From: Mimachlamys varia
Lineage: Eukaryota; Mollusca; Bivalvia; Pectinida; Pectinidae
Length of the DNA stretch: 64,000 bases
Direction: 5' to 3'
NCBI GenBank assembly: GCA_947623455.1
Contig: OX392528.1
Coordinates: 56,376,322-56,440,321, forward strand
Below the pieces are notes generated by a model. It worked only from the letters and a program-made list of their open reading frames with translations, was not told where the DNA came from and did no database searches. Below are positions 50,501 through 61,310 of the stretch, piece by piece. A program made the translations under genes and the position numbers. Each line of letters begins with the position of its first letter. Within the stretch, counting starts at the first letter, position 1.

Positions 50501-53500
50501 GTAAAAATGATTTTGATTGAAGCTACTACTAAGGCAAGAATTGGGAGAAGGATTGCAACAGAGGTGGTGATTAAGGAAAGAGCAGGGGTCGAGGTTGGTA
50601 AAAGGGAAACGGATGCGTAGATGTGGTAAGATCAATAAATATTAATTTATACTGAGGTACGATTTATGAATAATTATTTAGACAAAGGTAGGAAAAGTCA
50701 TCCGAATGAATAATTTGTGAGGGAATAAGGATTTTAATTGATATTGAGGTAGGGTTTACGAAGACTGTTTGATACACAAGTAAAAAATAAGTATAAGCGA
50801 AACGGACAGAGAAATAGAGTATGGATACACACGTGGACATTTTGGGAAGGATGTTGTTAGGTAGGGTAAGAATTGCAATAAAACAACCACCTATAACTTT
50901 AACTTATGATCTATCAGATATAAGATCTGGGCTATAAGAAATACTACTATAACACATAGAAAGGGGTCTATTGGAAAGTATGGAAACAAATAAGGTTCAT
51001 TGGTAAGGATTGGGTCAAATGCAAGAAGTATGGGAGAGCATAAGGACAGAGGTGAAGAGGTATTTAGATTTTGGAACAAATGTAGAGATTTATGGTTTGG
51101 ATTGTGGTAATACGTGTGGTTGATTTATTTAATTTCATGAAAAGAACCAATTGTCGCTTAAAATATGGAAAACATTCTTTTAAATGAAAAATTGATACTG
51201 CGATAAAATATAGCTTTTATTTTCTAGTGATCGTTAAAATCTATCGTTTCTGAAAAAGATCTTCGGACTTCATGTCATCGTTGCAATGACAGCGATGTCG
51301 ACATTATAAGAATTCGTATTAATTCTGTTGTATGATTATTCTATCCTTTATATAAAGAGTGTAAAGAGGCATTCAGTTTGTTCGACAAAACTGATGAAGG
51401 TACTATACCAACCAAAGATATAGGGACCGTGATGAGAGCACTGGGACAGAACCCGACCGAAGCAGAACTGCAAGACATAATCGACGAAACGGACAATGAC
51501 GGTAACATATGTATATCCAAAACATTTCTAAACTTGTTAAATGACAGGAATAAAATTTTGATCAATCGACATAACTGATTATCTAAGTGCAAGCATTCTT
51601 CAACTTCAAAGATTATATTATAAATAAAAAATTATCAAACTACACAAATTACCTTTTTTTAAATATGCAATAAAAAATATTTTAAGGTATTTCATATGAT
51701 ACTTTTAAATGATACAAGAAAACAATATGGCAGTGTATTAATTTACCAGCTACTTAAAGGTTGTTGGCTCATGTATTTACTGCCGATTGTATGAACAACT
51801 GCAAGCAAGGGACGTAACATTCATCTTTGCGACCGTCAGATATCCATAGCAAAACACCTCTCTCGCAGAACTAATTGTTTCGGTATTGTCCTTATAAAAA
51901 AATACAACATGAAACCAACATTTTACATTAATAAGCAGTAAGGCATATATAGTATTGCATGTGTATATAGAATTATGAAACAAATTTTATACAATTAATA
52001 TCCATTACAAGCCAATACACATATACAAAATTAAGGATGCAGTCATTATTTTCTTTCTTTTAATTTTCTAGGAAAAGGTACAATTGACTATCCTGACTTT
52101 TTGACTATTATGGCCCGTACGGTAAAACACAGAAATAAAGAAGAGGAATTGCAGGAGGCGTTTAAAGTATTGGATAAAGATGGGGTTGGCGTAATCAGTG
52201 CCGATGTGTTACGACAGGCAATGGCTAATTTAGGAGAAAAACTAACAGAAGAGGAGGTTGACGAAATGATCCGAGAGGCTAATATTGATAGTGAAGGCCA
52301 ACTGAGCTATGAAGGTATGGAATACTTCATCAACGTCTTAAGTGACGGGTGATGTGTTAAATAGAATATTACCCATATTAAGGATGTGATGTGTATTACT
52401 CGAGAGGTAGCTTTATTGATTCTCTAACCCAAGGCTCGGTACAATTGGTGGCTTCTCTGTTACACTCTAAAAGCAATGGATAATTAATTCCTCTCATCCT
52501 ATTACCCTTAGTCGCCATTCCATCGACAATATTCTTCAATGATTGTAAACAAAAGGCTATGCAGGGTTTGAATATCGTTATTCACTTTTGACGTCATCAC
52601 AATTAGCAGTGATACATTTAAATGACCTCCCATTTCAGCAAATGCTTATCGTCATGAGGCTATACCCTAGAGGGGACAAACTGAACCAGATAACCACTTC
52701 ATGATTCATATGAGGCTATCCCCTAAAGGGGACAAACTGAACTAGATAACCAGTTCATGATTCATATTAGGCTATCCTCTAGAGGGGACATACTGAACTA
52801 GATAACCAGTTCATGATTCATATAAGGCTATACCCTAGAGGGGACAAACTAAACCAGATAACCAGTTCATGATTCATATTAGGCTATCCTCTAGAGGGGA
52901 CAAACTAAACCAGATAACCAGTTCATGATTCATATGAGGCTATACCCTAGAGGGGACAAACTAAACCAGATAACCAGTTCATGATTCATATGAGGCTATA
53001 CCCTAGAGGGGACAAACTAAACCAGATAACCAGTTCATGATTCATATTAGGCTACCCCCTAGAGGGGACAAACTGAACCAGATAACCAGTTCATGATTCA
53101 TATTAGGCTATACCCTAGAGGGGACAAACTAAACCAGATAACCAGTTCATGATTCATATTAGGCTATCCCCTAGAAGGGACAAACTGGACCAGATAACCA
53201 GTTCATGATTCATATTAGGCTATTCCCTAGAAGGGACAAACTGGACCAGATAACCAGTTCATGATTCATATTAGGCTATCCCCTAGAGGGGACAAACTGA
53301 ACCAGATAACTAGTTTATGATTCTTATTATAAGATGATAATTGGGAATCATGCAACCATATTGCTGATCAAGAGCATTGGGTTAAACAAATGTCGTATTT
53401 CCATGTTTATTCTTTCAAAACAATTACATTATGGTTAAGATAATAAATAAGAGAATACTGAAGCGTTAACAAAATCATAATCCAAACAAAAAATCGATTA

Positions 53501-54064
53501 AACCAGGGGCAAAATATGAACAAAGGAAAGATTGACATTGAGTCTCTTGTAAAAGTGCAAGAGAATAAGACCAGGTATTCCGGAAGAGTAAGCGTCTACT
53601 GCTTCATCAACGACACCCGCCATGTACATCTTCGTAACATCCATGTAAACATCAAGTTCTCAAATTGAGAACTGAGTATCATTGTCAATCACAACAAGTA
53701 AACGATAAGTTGAAGGAGATTTTAAATGCATTCATTCCTTGAAAGATGACACAACATACGCATGCTGCATCTTTTTAATTTAGTAATAGAGAGAGTATGT
53801 CGAGAAAATGAATTACACTGCACCATACAGCTATTTCGTCCTTCTAGGACTTCTCAGTGACGCTAGGGGCTAAAACGTGGAATCAAACTAATGTTATCTA
53901 ATGTTCAACTAATGTTGAATGATTTTGCTAATTGATCGTTGATATGTTTGTAAATATATCGAAGAATCATCGTTTAGTGTTTAACCTACAAATAGTGATA
54001 TCAAATTGTTAATACTGCTCACATTTTCATTTCAGAGTTCACGGCAAAAATGCTGGCGCTGTAG
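23590..54064 (+). CDS. CaM-D: calmodulin paralogue with degenerate EF-hands and a 27-kb intron (149 aa)
   Basis: Exons: 23590-23592 (ATG), 24104-24134, 51358-51501, 52072-52314 and 54036-54064. Exon sizes are exactly those of CaM-B (3, 31, 144, 243, 29) and give 149 residues plus TAG. It begins [20 protein letters not shown] and ends EFTAKMLAL. The loops are [36 protein letters not shown] and [12 protein letters not shown]. Loop 1 lacks ligands at 3, 9 and 12; loop 3 at 5 and 12; loop 4 starts with Asn; loop 2 has Asp at 12. Ca2+ binding should be weak or restricted to loop 2. Several pocket methionines are replaced (DIIDE for DMINE, TIMARTV for TMMARKM), so target binding may also differ. 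All splice sites and phases are intact and there is no stop, so it may be functional as a Ca2+-insensitive relative or be in early decay. Intron 2 (24135-51357, 27,223 bp) contains the giant minisatellite. A short upstream frame (23565-23582) ends 7 bases before the ATG. Confidence 0.82.
24201..24251 (+). repeat. CA microsatellite
   Basis: (CA)n with CCA interruptions (ACACACACATCCACAACCAC and on), in intron 2 of CaM-D just before the large array. Confidence 0.9.
24366..50500 (+). repeat. 26-kb purine-rich minisatellite, ~66-70 bp unit, roughly 380 copies, in CaM-D intron 2
   Basis: Uninterrupted tandem array filling 96% of intron 2. The 70-bp unit reads in order GGAAGGGTTTAGGTAAGTAG, TGAGGAGTGTCGGGGAGATA, GGAAGGAGGGGAAGGATAGA and GTCTAAGTAA. 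A 66-bp form lacks GGAA at the join, and one-base shorter forms have GAGGGAAGG. Diagnostic variants include TAAGTATTGGGGATTG, GATCGACGCTAAGTTAGG, GTGTTCGAGGGAGA, GGAAGCAGGGG and GGAGGGGGGGGGATCGAG. The + strand is A/G-rich with one CpG (GTCGG) per typical unit. Stops occur in all frames, so there is no long open frame for 26 kb. The copy number is an estimate from length and was not counted. Left edge units (24366-24480) and right edge units (50340-50500) are the most diverged, as expected for an old array edge. Confidence 0.95.
50501..51357. other. Unique intron 2 tail of CaM-D
   Basis: After the array the sequence changes gradually through G-rich, imperfect descendants (AAGGATTGCAACAGAGG, GGTAGGGTTTACGAAG, GGTAGGGTAAGAATTGC) into normal AT-rich DNA before the exon 3 acceptor. 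Parts may be very old decayed units. No exon seen. Confidence 0.5.
52656..53330 (+). repeat. 56-bp tandem repeat, about 12 copies, intron 4 of CaM-D
   Basis: The unit reads AGGCTATCCCCTAGAGGGGA, CAAACTGAACCAGATAACCA and GTTCATGATTCATATT. It contains the palindrome CCCCTAGAGGGG (one central mismatch), so each unit could form a small hairpin. Variants differ by ATACCC/ATCCCC, CTGAAC/CTAAAC/CTGGAC and GAGGGG/GAAGGG. Confidence 0.92.
53465..53705 (-). mobile_element. Retrotransposon tail remnant (copy 8), intron 4 of CaM-D
   Basis: Inverse orientation: AAAATCGATTAAACCAGGGG, CAAAATATGAACAAAGGAAA, GTATTCCGGAAGAGTAAGCG and CTGCTTCATCAACGACACCC are the reverse complement of the tail in copies 1, 4 and 7. 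About 330 bp before exon 5. Confidence 0.75.
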
Positions 54065-54749
54065 TCCAAAATGTTACGCCGCCGTCTCACATTCATCATT
54101 TCACAGACCAGTTTGGACCACACCGTCAAATCATCCAAGTACAAACATTTGATTCCAGCATACTTAATTCGGACTATAAGTAACATACCACCGTGAACAC
54201 GAAATTATACCTAAACTGCATGGCCTCATTATATAGACTGAGACTTCTTGTTACAGTCAGCACATTGCTATCTACATGGATTAGTGTGAAAATAGTTCCC
54301 TGCATATCAAGTCAATTGTGAAATGCAATCAGTATCACTGGAATATATGGATGTGACTGTCAAAAAAGGAAATTCGTAAAAAGGAAATCAAACATGTTTT
54401 GTTTATAATTGTACTTTTTACAGACATGCTTCCAGGTTGAACAAATCGGCAGTAAAAATCCAAGGCAAAGATAAGAAGAGAGATGCGCTCCGATTTTAGG
54501 TTGACGATGGTAAGACAATATATTGTGGATAAGTTCTATGTATAAGTTTGTAGTCAACTGCATGTCAAAGAATCTTGCCATTGAATTCAATAATTTCACG
54601 TTTCCATCTGCAATGTTGTTTTACACTGACGTTTATTATGTATCAGAAACATACTGATGTTTTTAATTTGAACATAGGTATATTATTTGTAAAAGAAATG
54701 CATATTACCATCGTTATGAATATTTTGAAGAAATGCAATTGTTTTTGAT

Positions 54750-54755
54750 AATAAA
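54750..54755 (+). terminator. Candidate polyadenylation signal for CaM-D
   Basis: AATAAA about 690 bp after the stop codon. The 3'UTR of CaM-D does not resemble that of CaM-B and CaM-C, so the assignment is weak. Confidence 0.25.
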
Positions 54756-55464
54756 ATAACAACGTTCTGGTTTTTTTTTGCTCTTTTCGTTAAAGGCAGT
54801 CATCGACAAACAAATGAAATTATCCGTCAACCTTCAATTTCCCCAGATATATAGGTACTGCTCTCAGATGTCTTTTTCTGGTCTCTTTAGCAATATTTAA
54901 CCGCCGAATGTCCAGCTGGACTAGGAAAATACTTAAAATAGCACCACATTAATATTTATTTTGACAGATATGTCAGATACATTGCTAGTTGTATAAGTCG
55001 ATTTATCAATTCTCCCGCAAATGAATTCCTTTTTGTAGCAATGCATTATCACGTGAACAGTACTGTACATATATTTTAGTGTCTAAAAACTATTTCAATT
55101 ATATTTAAAAAGATAATTTTGAAATGGCCTCTGCTTTTATCGAACTTTTGATCTTCGGGTCTGACAGCTTTCCAACTTGATCACATGTGTGAATGTACTT
55201 ATATTAATGAGATATTATAAATATTCTGATCCAACCACAACATTTCTATATTTTGGTTTCATTAATCATTGATTTTTTTTTCGAATAATGTAGTTAACAA
55301 AACCGATGCTAAAACTAGTGAAAACTACTTTCTGGCATGTGAATGAAAGTTTGCGATCTTGACATGGTAGTTTCGCAATCATAAGCAAATCTCTCAGAAT
55401 AAGATCTCACCAGCAGCTAAAAACTGTCAATGCATCAACATCTAATGCGTCTTTTATTCAGAAT
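54756..55464. other. Spacer after CaM-D
   Basis: AT-rich, no gene, promoter block or ATG exon recognised. Confidence 0.5.
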
Positions 55465-55725
55465 CCTGAAAAAAAGAATACCGAATTGTCAACAAAACCA
55501 TTTTTTTACATATCAAAATCGATTAAACCAGGGGCAAAATACTTAAAAGATTTACATGTAGACCACTGAAAAGAGAATAAATCCATGTGTTCCGGAAGAA
55601 TAAGAGGTTCTACTTCATCGACGACATCCAGCATATTTATATAAGTAACATTAAATCAAATAATAGATGTCACGTCCTCAAAGTGACAATTTAAGCACAA
55701 TCCACAATCACAACACGTAGGCAAA
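55465..55725 (-). mobile_element. Retrotransposon tail remnant (copy 9)
   Basis: Inverse orientation, with ATCAAAATCGATTAAACCAG, GGGGCAAAATACTTAAAAG, GTGTTCCGGAAGAATAAGAG and CTACTTCATCGACGACATCC. Closely parallels copy 8. Confidence 0.7.
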
Positions 55726-55778
55726 TTGATAATCAAACTGTACTAGTTGTTTTACTGATTTATAGTTTAGGCTTTTAG

Positions 55779-55809
55779 GACGACCAACTGTCAGAAGAGC
55801 AGATCATCG
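55779..55809 (+). pseudogene. Orphan calmodulin exon 2 (CaM-E fragment)
   Basis: After TTTTAG the 31 bases read DDQLSEEQII plus one base and are followed by GTAGAG, a weak donor. Length, phase and sequence match the exon encoding ADQLTEEQIA in CaM-B. No ATG exon with promoter block was found between 54065 and 55778, and no exon 3 in the following 8 kb, where an 84-bp tandem repeat begins 20 bp later. Probably a duplication relic; alternatively its remaining exons are far to the right. Confidence 0.65.
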
Positions 55810-55829
55810 GTAGAGTCATACCGTTCTCC

Positions 55830-56212
55830 ACTATAGTAGTAGGACATGAATAGTATACACAAATAAATATCTCCCTTGATGTTATAAACTATTAAACCTT
55901 TTCCAGAAGGGTCAGTACTATAGTAGGATAGGAAACATATACACAAACAACTATCTCCCTTGATGTTATAAACTATTAAACCTTTTCCAGAAGGGTCAGT
56001 ACTATAGTAGGAGAGGAAACATATACACAAACAACTATCTCCCTTGATGTTATAAACTATTAACCCTTTTCCAGAAGGGTCTGTACTGTAGTAGACTATA
56101 AATGGTATACACAAGTAACTATCTCCCTTTCTGATAGACACAATCAACTCTTATCTAGAAGGTCCAGTACTGTAGTAGGAAATGAATGGTATACACAAGC
56201 GACTAGTTAATT
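55830..56212 (+). repeat. 84-bp tandem repeat, about 4.5 copies
   Basis: Unit landmarks are CAACTATCTCCCTTGATGTT, ATAAACTATTAAACC, TTTTCCAGAAGGGTCAGTAC and TATAGTAGGA. Each unit holds CTTTTCCAGAAGGG. A minus-strand open frame with SYYSTDPSGKGLIVYNIKGD repeated is a by-product. Confidence 0.9.
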
Positions 56213-57640
56213 CAATGTCATACATTCTCGAACATTTTATAAATCGTATTGAAAACAAATAAGAGAAAACCGAAGATATGGTAAGCATTTTTATTTCTGC
56301 ACATAATTGAACTACAAAAAATGCAGTCAATCCTGGCTTTTTTTCTGTCCAAAGTAGTTGATCTTATTTTATTCGCTATCAAACATTAAGTTGCATTTGC
56401 AGACGTATGGAATCTGCAGGTAAGAAAGGAGTAAAATCGAGCCTACAATTTTAGACTGAGAGAGTAGTAAACTTATCATCAATTCATTCCTCCAGTACCA
56501 GCTTGACCTGAAAAAGTAAACCTATAACATATATTATAGTGTAGAAAAACGTCACACGACTCGTGGTTATTGGATATGGAATTAATTTCACTCTCGTTAA
56601 TTAATTTATAAAAGTTACAAAAGACACTCGCTAAAGCTCATGTCTTTTGTAACATAACATAAAAACATAATCAAAGGCCCAATATATGTAACTTTCGGCA
56701 AAACTTGAAGCGAAAATAAATCCTAATTATATATACTGAGACGTTTTCGAAAGCTCGCAAATTAAGTTTTCAATTGTGTACAAAAAAGCAATCTCAGTAT
56801 ATATCATTCATACCAAACTGATGAATCTTATTCCTAAATCCTAATTACTTTTTATATTTATAGATTTAATTAAGATTAACTGATATTAGCAATATTCTTA
56901 CGTGGTTACCGGTACAGCAGCAGTTGAAACTTTTGAACTGTCTTCTAACTTCGGCTTGTTGTTGAAGTGGACCCCTCCTGAATTATTTTCAATTCTTTGG
57001 AGTTTCTTGTTAGTTACCGCTGAGCTTTACTTCGTTTTAGGCTTATTTTTGCATGTCAATCAACTGGATTTTTTTCAGAATTTTTCACAATCAAGAAAAA
57101 ATTCCTTAAGGAACGTATATTGGGTCTTTAACTCGAATGAAAGAAATTCCATATCCAACCACCTCTCGTTGTGTAACCTCTATATAATATACCATATTGT
57201 CGGGAACGAACATGAATAGTATTTACGAGAGGCGGTGTCCACGTGGACACATTGTTTGATTTTCGCTGTAGTGTAGAATATGTGGTAGGTGGTTGATTAA
57301 AATTTTGTTGAAAGCTTGAGGTCAGTATAAATACTATTCTAATCAATAATCGGGAGGGTTATTATGTACACGTAATTCAAGAGGATAGTAAAACATACTT
57401 GGAGCTTACAGTAATACTGTTGTTTTCATATTTAAATGGAATCTAGGAGAATATCGTAGTCTGCCGTATAACCAGACTACACGTTCTAATTGACGAGATA
57501 AGAGTGAGTGTTTGTAGATCAATAAGTATTTAACAGTGTAGGTCAAATATACAAGTTTCACCGGTATTATTTTAACACAACAGGCTGTATACAAAGCCCG
57601 TTATGGGTTCTAACGCAGTAGGTACTGAGGATGATAACTA
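56213..57640. other. Spacer with no recognised gene
   Basis: AT-rich. A + strand open frame of 105 codons (56902-57219, MVTGTAAVETFELSSNF...) has no motif I recognise and no supporting splice or promoter context. A 16-bp perfect palindrome GTGTCCACGTGGACAC lies at 57235-57250. Confidence 0.4.
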
Positions 57641-57644
57641 GTAA

Positions 57645-57830
57645 CAAGTTCTCACTTTGGGGATGGGACATTTACTTGGATGTATAAGACGCGGAAGACG
57701 CTTACTCTTTTGGAACATCTTTTAATTTTTCAAGTGTCTCCGTGACCCCTTTCCTTTGCTCATACTTCCCGCGAATTTAATCGATTTTGAGTTCGGATTA
57801 TGATTTTGTTGACGCCCCGGCTTTCTCTGT
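57645..57830 (+). mobile_element. Retrotransposon tail remnant (copy 10)
   Basis: GTTCTCACTTTGGGGATGGG, ACATTTACTTGGATGTATAA, GAAGACGCTTACTCTTTTGG and TTAATCGATTTTGAGTTCGG. The middle of the tail is deleted relative to copy 1. Confidence 0.7.
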
Positions 57831-58599
57831 TTTTTTTTGTTCTGTTCAGTATGTACTGGTTTTGATTTGCTAGCAGCTTGAATATCAGCACAAATGATAA
57901 ATTAGGATTTGCTTTTGAAAAATCAAAATATAAGGATACAATTATAAGCAGTAATGATATATAATTGTACTAATTGTTGATGTCTATCTTTTTGACACAG
58001 CACTAGCACGAATTGATATATGGTTATTACTGACCTTTATCAGACGTGTACCCTATAGTTATCAATAGACATTGTAAAAATCTGGTTCATACATATATGT
58101 GAACATTAATTGCATTTGTATTCATCTTGAAGATGAAAAATATATACCACGTATTGAAAACAAGTGTCGAGCAGCTTTACAGACATTGGTGTTCAATGCA
58201 ACATGACAATCAACAGACTCATAGTGGATATGATCCGACTGCTACAGCAGCCACTTGGTTGAGTAAACCATGGTAAGTACACGTAGCTACATGTAATGTT
58301 CTGATAAGCGAGAAGAAGGCGATTGCATGCACACAGAGTAGAACAGATGTTTCCATGATCGAAGGGCAAATTCTTGTCGCCTCATAAACTGCAAAAAGCA
58401 AAACACTTATCATTGTCAGCATTTAGGAATAATATGTAAAAACCTGCGGAACAAATAATAAATAAACATCGTTCTAATGGTTACAAATAGCTTTTCATAA
58501 CACATCTAATAGCATAATACCTGTGAAATTGTGTGTACATGCACCCGACCTAAAGGTGTAAATACTTACTCATCTACAAACATTCACTCTTATCTTGTC
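57831..58599. other. Spacer with no recognised gene
   Basis: AT-rich. No repeat or exon noticed. Confidence 0.45.
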
Positions 58600-58906
58600 A
58601 ATTACAGCCCGTAGCTTGGTGATATGACGTAATGCGACATTCAACAGAATCCTTTTAAATATTGATGCTACGCATATGATAAATACAATGTCATTGTTGT
58701 AAGCTCTAAGCGTGTTTCTCAATCCCTCTTAGATTCCAAGTATATAATAACACCGACTGATCACTAGTTAAAATAGTGTTTAAAATGGCCAAAACGACCA
58801 GAATATGTTTTGTTTTCTTTCACAAAGATTTTATCGAATATGTATTTAAAACGAATTAGACAACAGGCAAAAAGCCTATACAAATCCTATCCTTACAACT
58901 GATATG
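58600..58906 (+). promoter_or_regulatory. Orphan CaM promoter and ATG exon
   Basis: TTGGTGATATGACGTAATGC then GACATTC (58617-58642), followed by CCTTTTAAATATTGATG (58651). At 58904-58906 GATATG is followed by GTATGTTCCC, as in the ATG|GTATGT junctions of CaM-B, C and D. The CGCAATGCG core is changed to CGTAATGCG and the spacing to the TTTAAA box is shortened to about 25 bp. No 31-nt exon 2 was found in the next 5 kb, so this is probably a broken copy. Confidence 0.5.
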
Positions 58907-59047
58907 GTATGTTCCCGTTGAAAACCTGATTTAAATACTGTAAAATGTTATATTTTCACGAGTGGAATTTTCGCTTATCCCGCCTCCAAACGGTGCGATT
59001 TAGCGCTGTCAGTCATGCTGGTTTGTACTGTGAACATGTACTACTTA

Positions 59048-59191
59048 GGGGATAGTACGTTGTTTTGAGTGGCTATACTGGCGATTAGAACATGAAATTT
59101 GGTTTGAACTCGAGACCGATAGGTCGAGAGTTTAAACCAAATCTCATGTTCTAATCGCCAGTATAGGCACGAAAAATAATGTACTATCCCC
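59048..59191. mobile_element. Near-perfect foldback element, 70-bp arms, 4-bp loop
   Basis: Arms 59048-59117 and 59122-59191 around the loop GATA. The best run is CTATACTGGCGATTAGAACA in the left arm against its complement TGTTCTAATCGCCAGTATAG in the right arm. The ends are GGGGATAGTAC and GTACTATCCCC. A single-strand transcript would fold into one long hairpin. No coding capacity. Confidence 0.85.
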
Positions 59192-59289
59192 ATTCTAACA
59201 CTCATTGACAAATTTAATGCGCTAATTTGTTTAGATACATTGTATTTCCTTGCTACAAGTACGTAGTAAAGTACTCTGTGACCTGGCTG

Positions 59290-59640
59290 GTGACGTGTCT
59301 TTCCATAGCCAACTGACCAATCAGAAGGAAGCTTCAAAAGTCGGTCATTTAGCCACGCCCATACAGCGCTTGGTCTGGATGTTGACAAGGCGGAATATTT
59401 GGATTTAGTTTCTTCGTGAACACATGTATACGACATGCTTGGATTAACATTGACAAAATGGCTACAATTACATGTCAGTATGCATGCAAATATGTTCGTA
59501 TCGACAAAATCGTGTTATTTTCAAGATCTGTTAAAATTGTGTGCAGATGCACACGCCACAGTAACAGTGAAATGTTTGATTTGATTCCTGATAGAGATGC
59601 CTACACATGGATGGAATTAACGTTTCATGAATAAATGGAG
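59290..59640 (+). other. Candidate first exon with promoter-like motifs (speculative)
   Basis: A CRE-like TGACGTG (59291), a CCAAT motif in GACCAATCAG (59316-59325) and a GC-box-like CCACGCCC (59352) precede an open frame from ATG 59458 to TAA 59632-59634 (58 codons, MATITCQYACKYVRIDKIVL...). It is followed by GGAG|GTAAGAAC, a good donor. I recognise no domain. It could be a non-CaM gene start, part of a repeat, or chance. Confidence 0.2.
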
Positions 59641-61109
59641 GTAAGAACTTGATATGATAACGTTTTATCCTTAAATCATTCAGCTAATACATTCAATCGG
59701 TCCTCTCTGCTCTGATGCTTACTTGACGTACGCCTATCATGCAGTGGAATGTTCATCGATAGACGATCCTCATCAAGACGCCATTTTTTGTTTGTAGAAA
59801 CGGGGCGTGGCTTAAGCTCGATGGGAGGAGCTTAATACAATTGATCATGATTGACCATGATTCTATCGCACACTAGAACATAGTCCATATCCAATCAAAA
59901 CGTGTATTACAAACGTATCGTGTTAGAATATCATATAATGAACAGGTTGAGTGGCGATAATATGTTTGTTTGTGGATATATTGCAAGCGAAATAATAGAA
60001 AATTTTCAATTCAGTGTAAGCAATTGTTATCAGTCATAGAAAGTAACTCATTTTACATCTTAGAAATAATGAGAATCTTACTACATACCATATCAAAGTT
60101 CAGAAAACATTAACACACACCAAGAATGTATGCTAGGAAATAGTAGAATGAAAGTAATATAAATGTGCATTGACGTATTACACGATGAGTATTTTTTATT
60201 TTATCTATTTTTTTCAAAATTTATGGGGTTATTGACTGTTTTATGCTAAAATTTGACAATAATTAAGCTAGGGCATCCGATGATTTGTGAAATGTTATCA
60301 GGCGAGTATATTAACAAGGTACATACCTGTGTACCATTATGATTGCGTTATGTGTTCATTTCAACCTTCTAACTCATTGACAGTGTGACGCCTAATGATT
60401 TGATCAATCATAAGAATGGATATAAAGCTACATTTACATTTCACTACATAGTTTTCAATAATTTGTGAATGACTTTATGTAACTTATTTATTCCTGAGTA
60501 TAATGATCATTCAACAAAGTGATACATGATGAAACTACCGTGAATAATGTCCGAGTCTAATAAATCGGTTGGTACAGTTGGTAGGAAAACATTATATTAA
60601 ACTGTAAAATCGTCTAATACAACTACTGATTAGAAGTTAAATATAAACTAATTTATATTGGATATTTATGAAAATATCAACCTTTCCTGTTGTCACGGAT
60701 GTCAGCGCACATCGCCTTAATGTAGAAGGAAACCGGAAAACTCGGAGAAAACCCTCGTGGTAAGGCAAATGACTCGTACTTTTCAAAGTTAAATCGAGCC
60801 ACGAACACCTTGATGAAAGGCAAGTGCACTTTCCTATCAACTGCACCATCTGATTTACTAGGATGCGACAATATTCAGTAGTTTCATCAAATATCTCTTT
60901 GTTGAATGCGTATTATTAGGAATGCTATCTATTTTATGAATTATATTTATGCGTGTTTACACGCAGTATCGTTCATGGCAGTGTAAAACGATTTTAGTAT
61001 GCATTATAATAACAATGGGTTATCAATTAAGACAGAGAAAAAACCAATAAGGTTAGTCTTTGTTTTACCTCTGCTCTATCTGGGCCTCCAACGTACTATC
61101 TGTCATACA
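59641..61109. other. Spacer with no recognised gene
   Basis: AT-rich; open frames here are short and without recognisable motifs. Confidence 0.45.
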
Positions 61110-61310
61110 ATATCATTGAGAATGATCTACAGCTATGATCAGAAATATAACAAAACCCATGTGATATTTAACAACTTTGTATAAAACTGTTGATAAATCT
61201 TTGTATAAACACACCAACAGAGGCGGTCTGTGGTACTACAGACACATCCACTTATTAAATCAACTGGAACTTATAATTTGCCTTGGTGATATGGCGCAAC
61301 AAGTTGCTGT
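61110..61310 (+). promoter_or_regulatory. Decayed copy of the CaM promoter region
   Basis: GAATGATCTACAGCTATGAT, AACTTTGTATAAAACT, ATCAACTGGAACTTATAATT and CTTGGTGATATGGCGCAAC follow the same order as in 63610-63770. The core has lost CGCAATGCG (now GCGCAACAAG), and no TTTAAA box or ATG|GTATGT junction follows. Confidence 0.5.

Noticed and set aside
55791..56147. Minus-strand frame of 118 codons with a repeated YYSTDPSGKGLIVYN motif
   Set aside because: Produced by the 84-bp tandem repeat, whose unit is a multiple of three, so the frame stays open by chance.
56902..57219. Plus-strand frame of 105 codons with hydrophobic stretches
   Set aside because: No recognisable domain, promoter or splice context; compatible with chance in AT-rich DNA.
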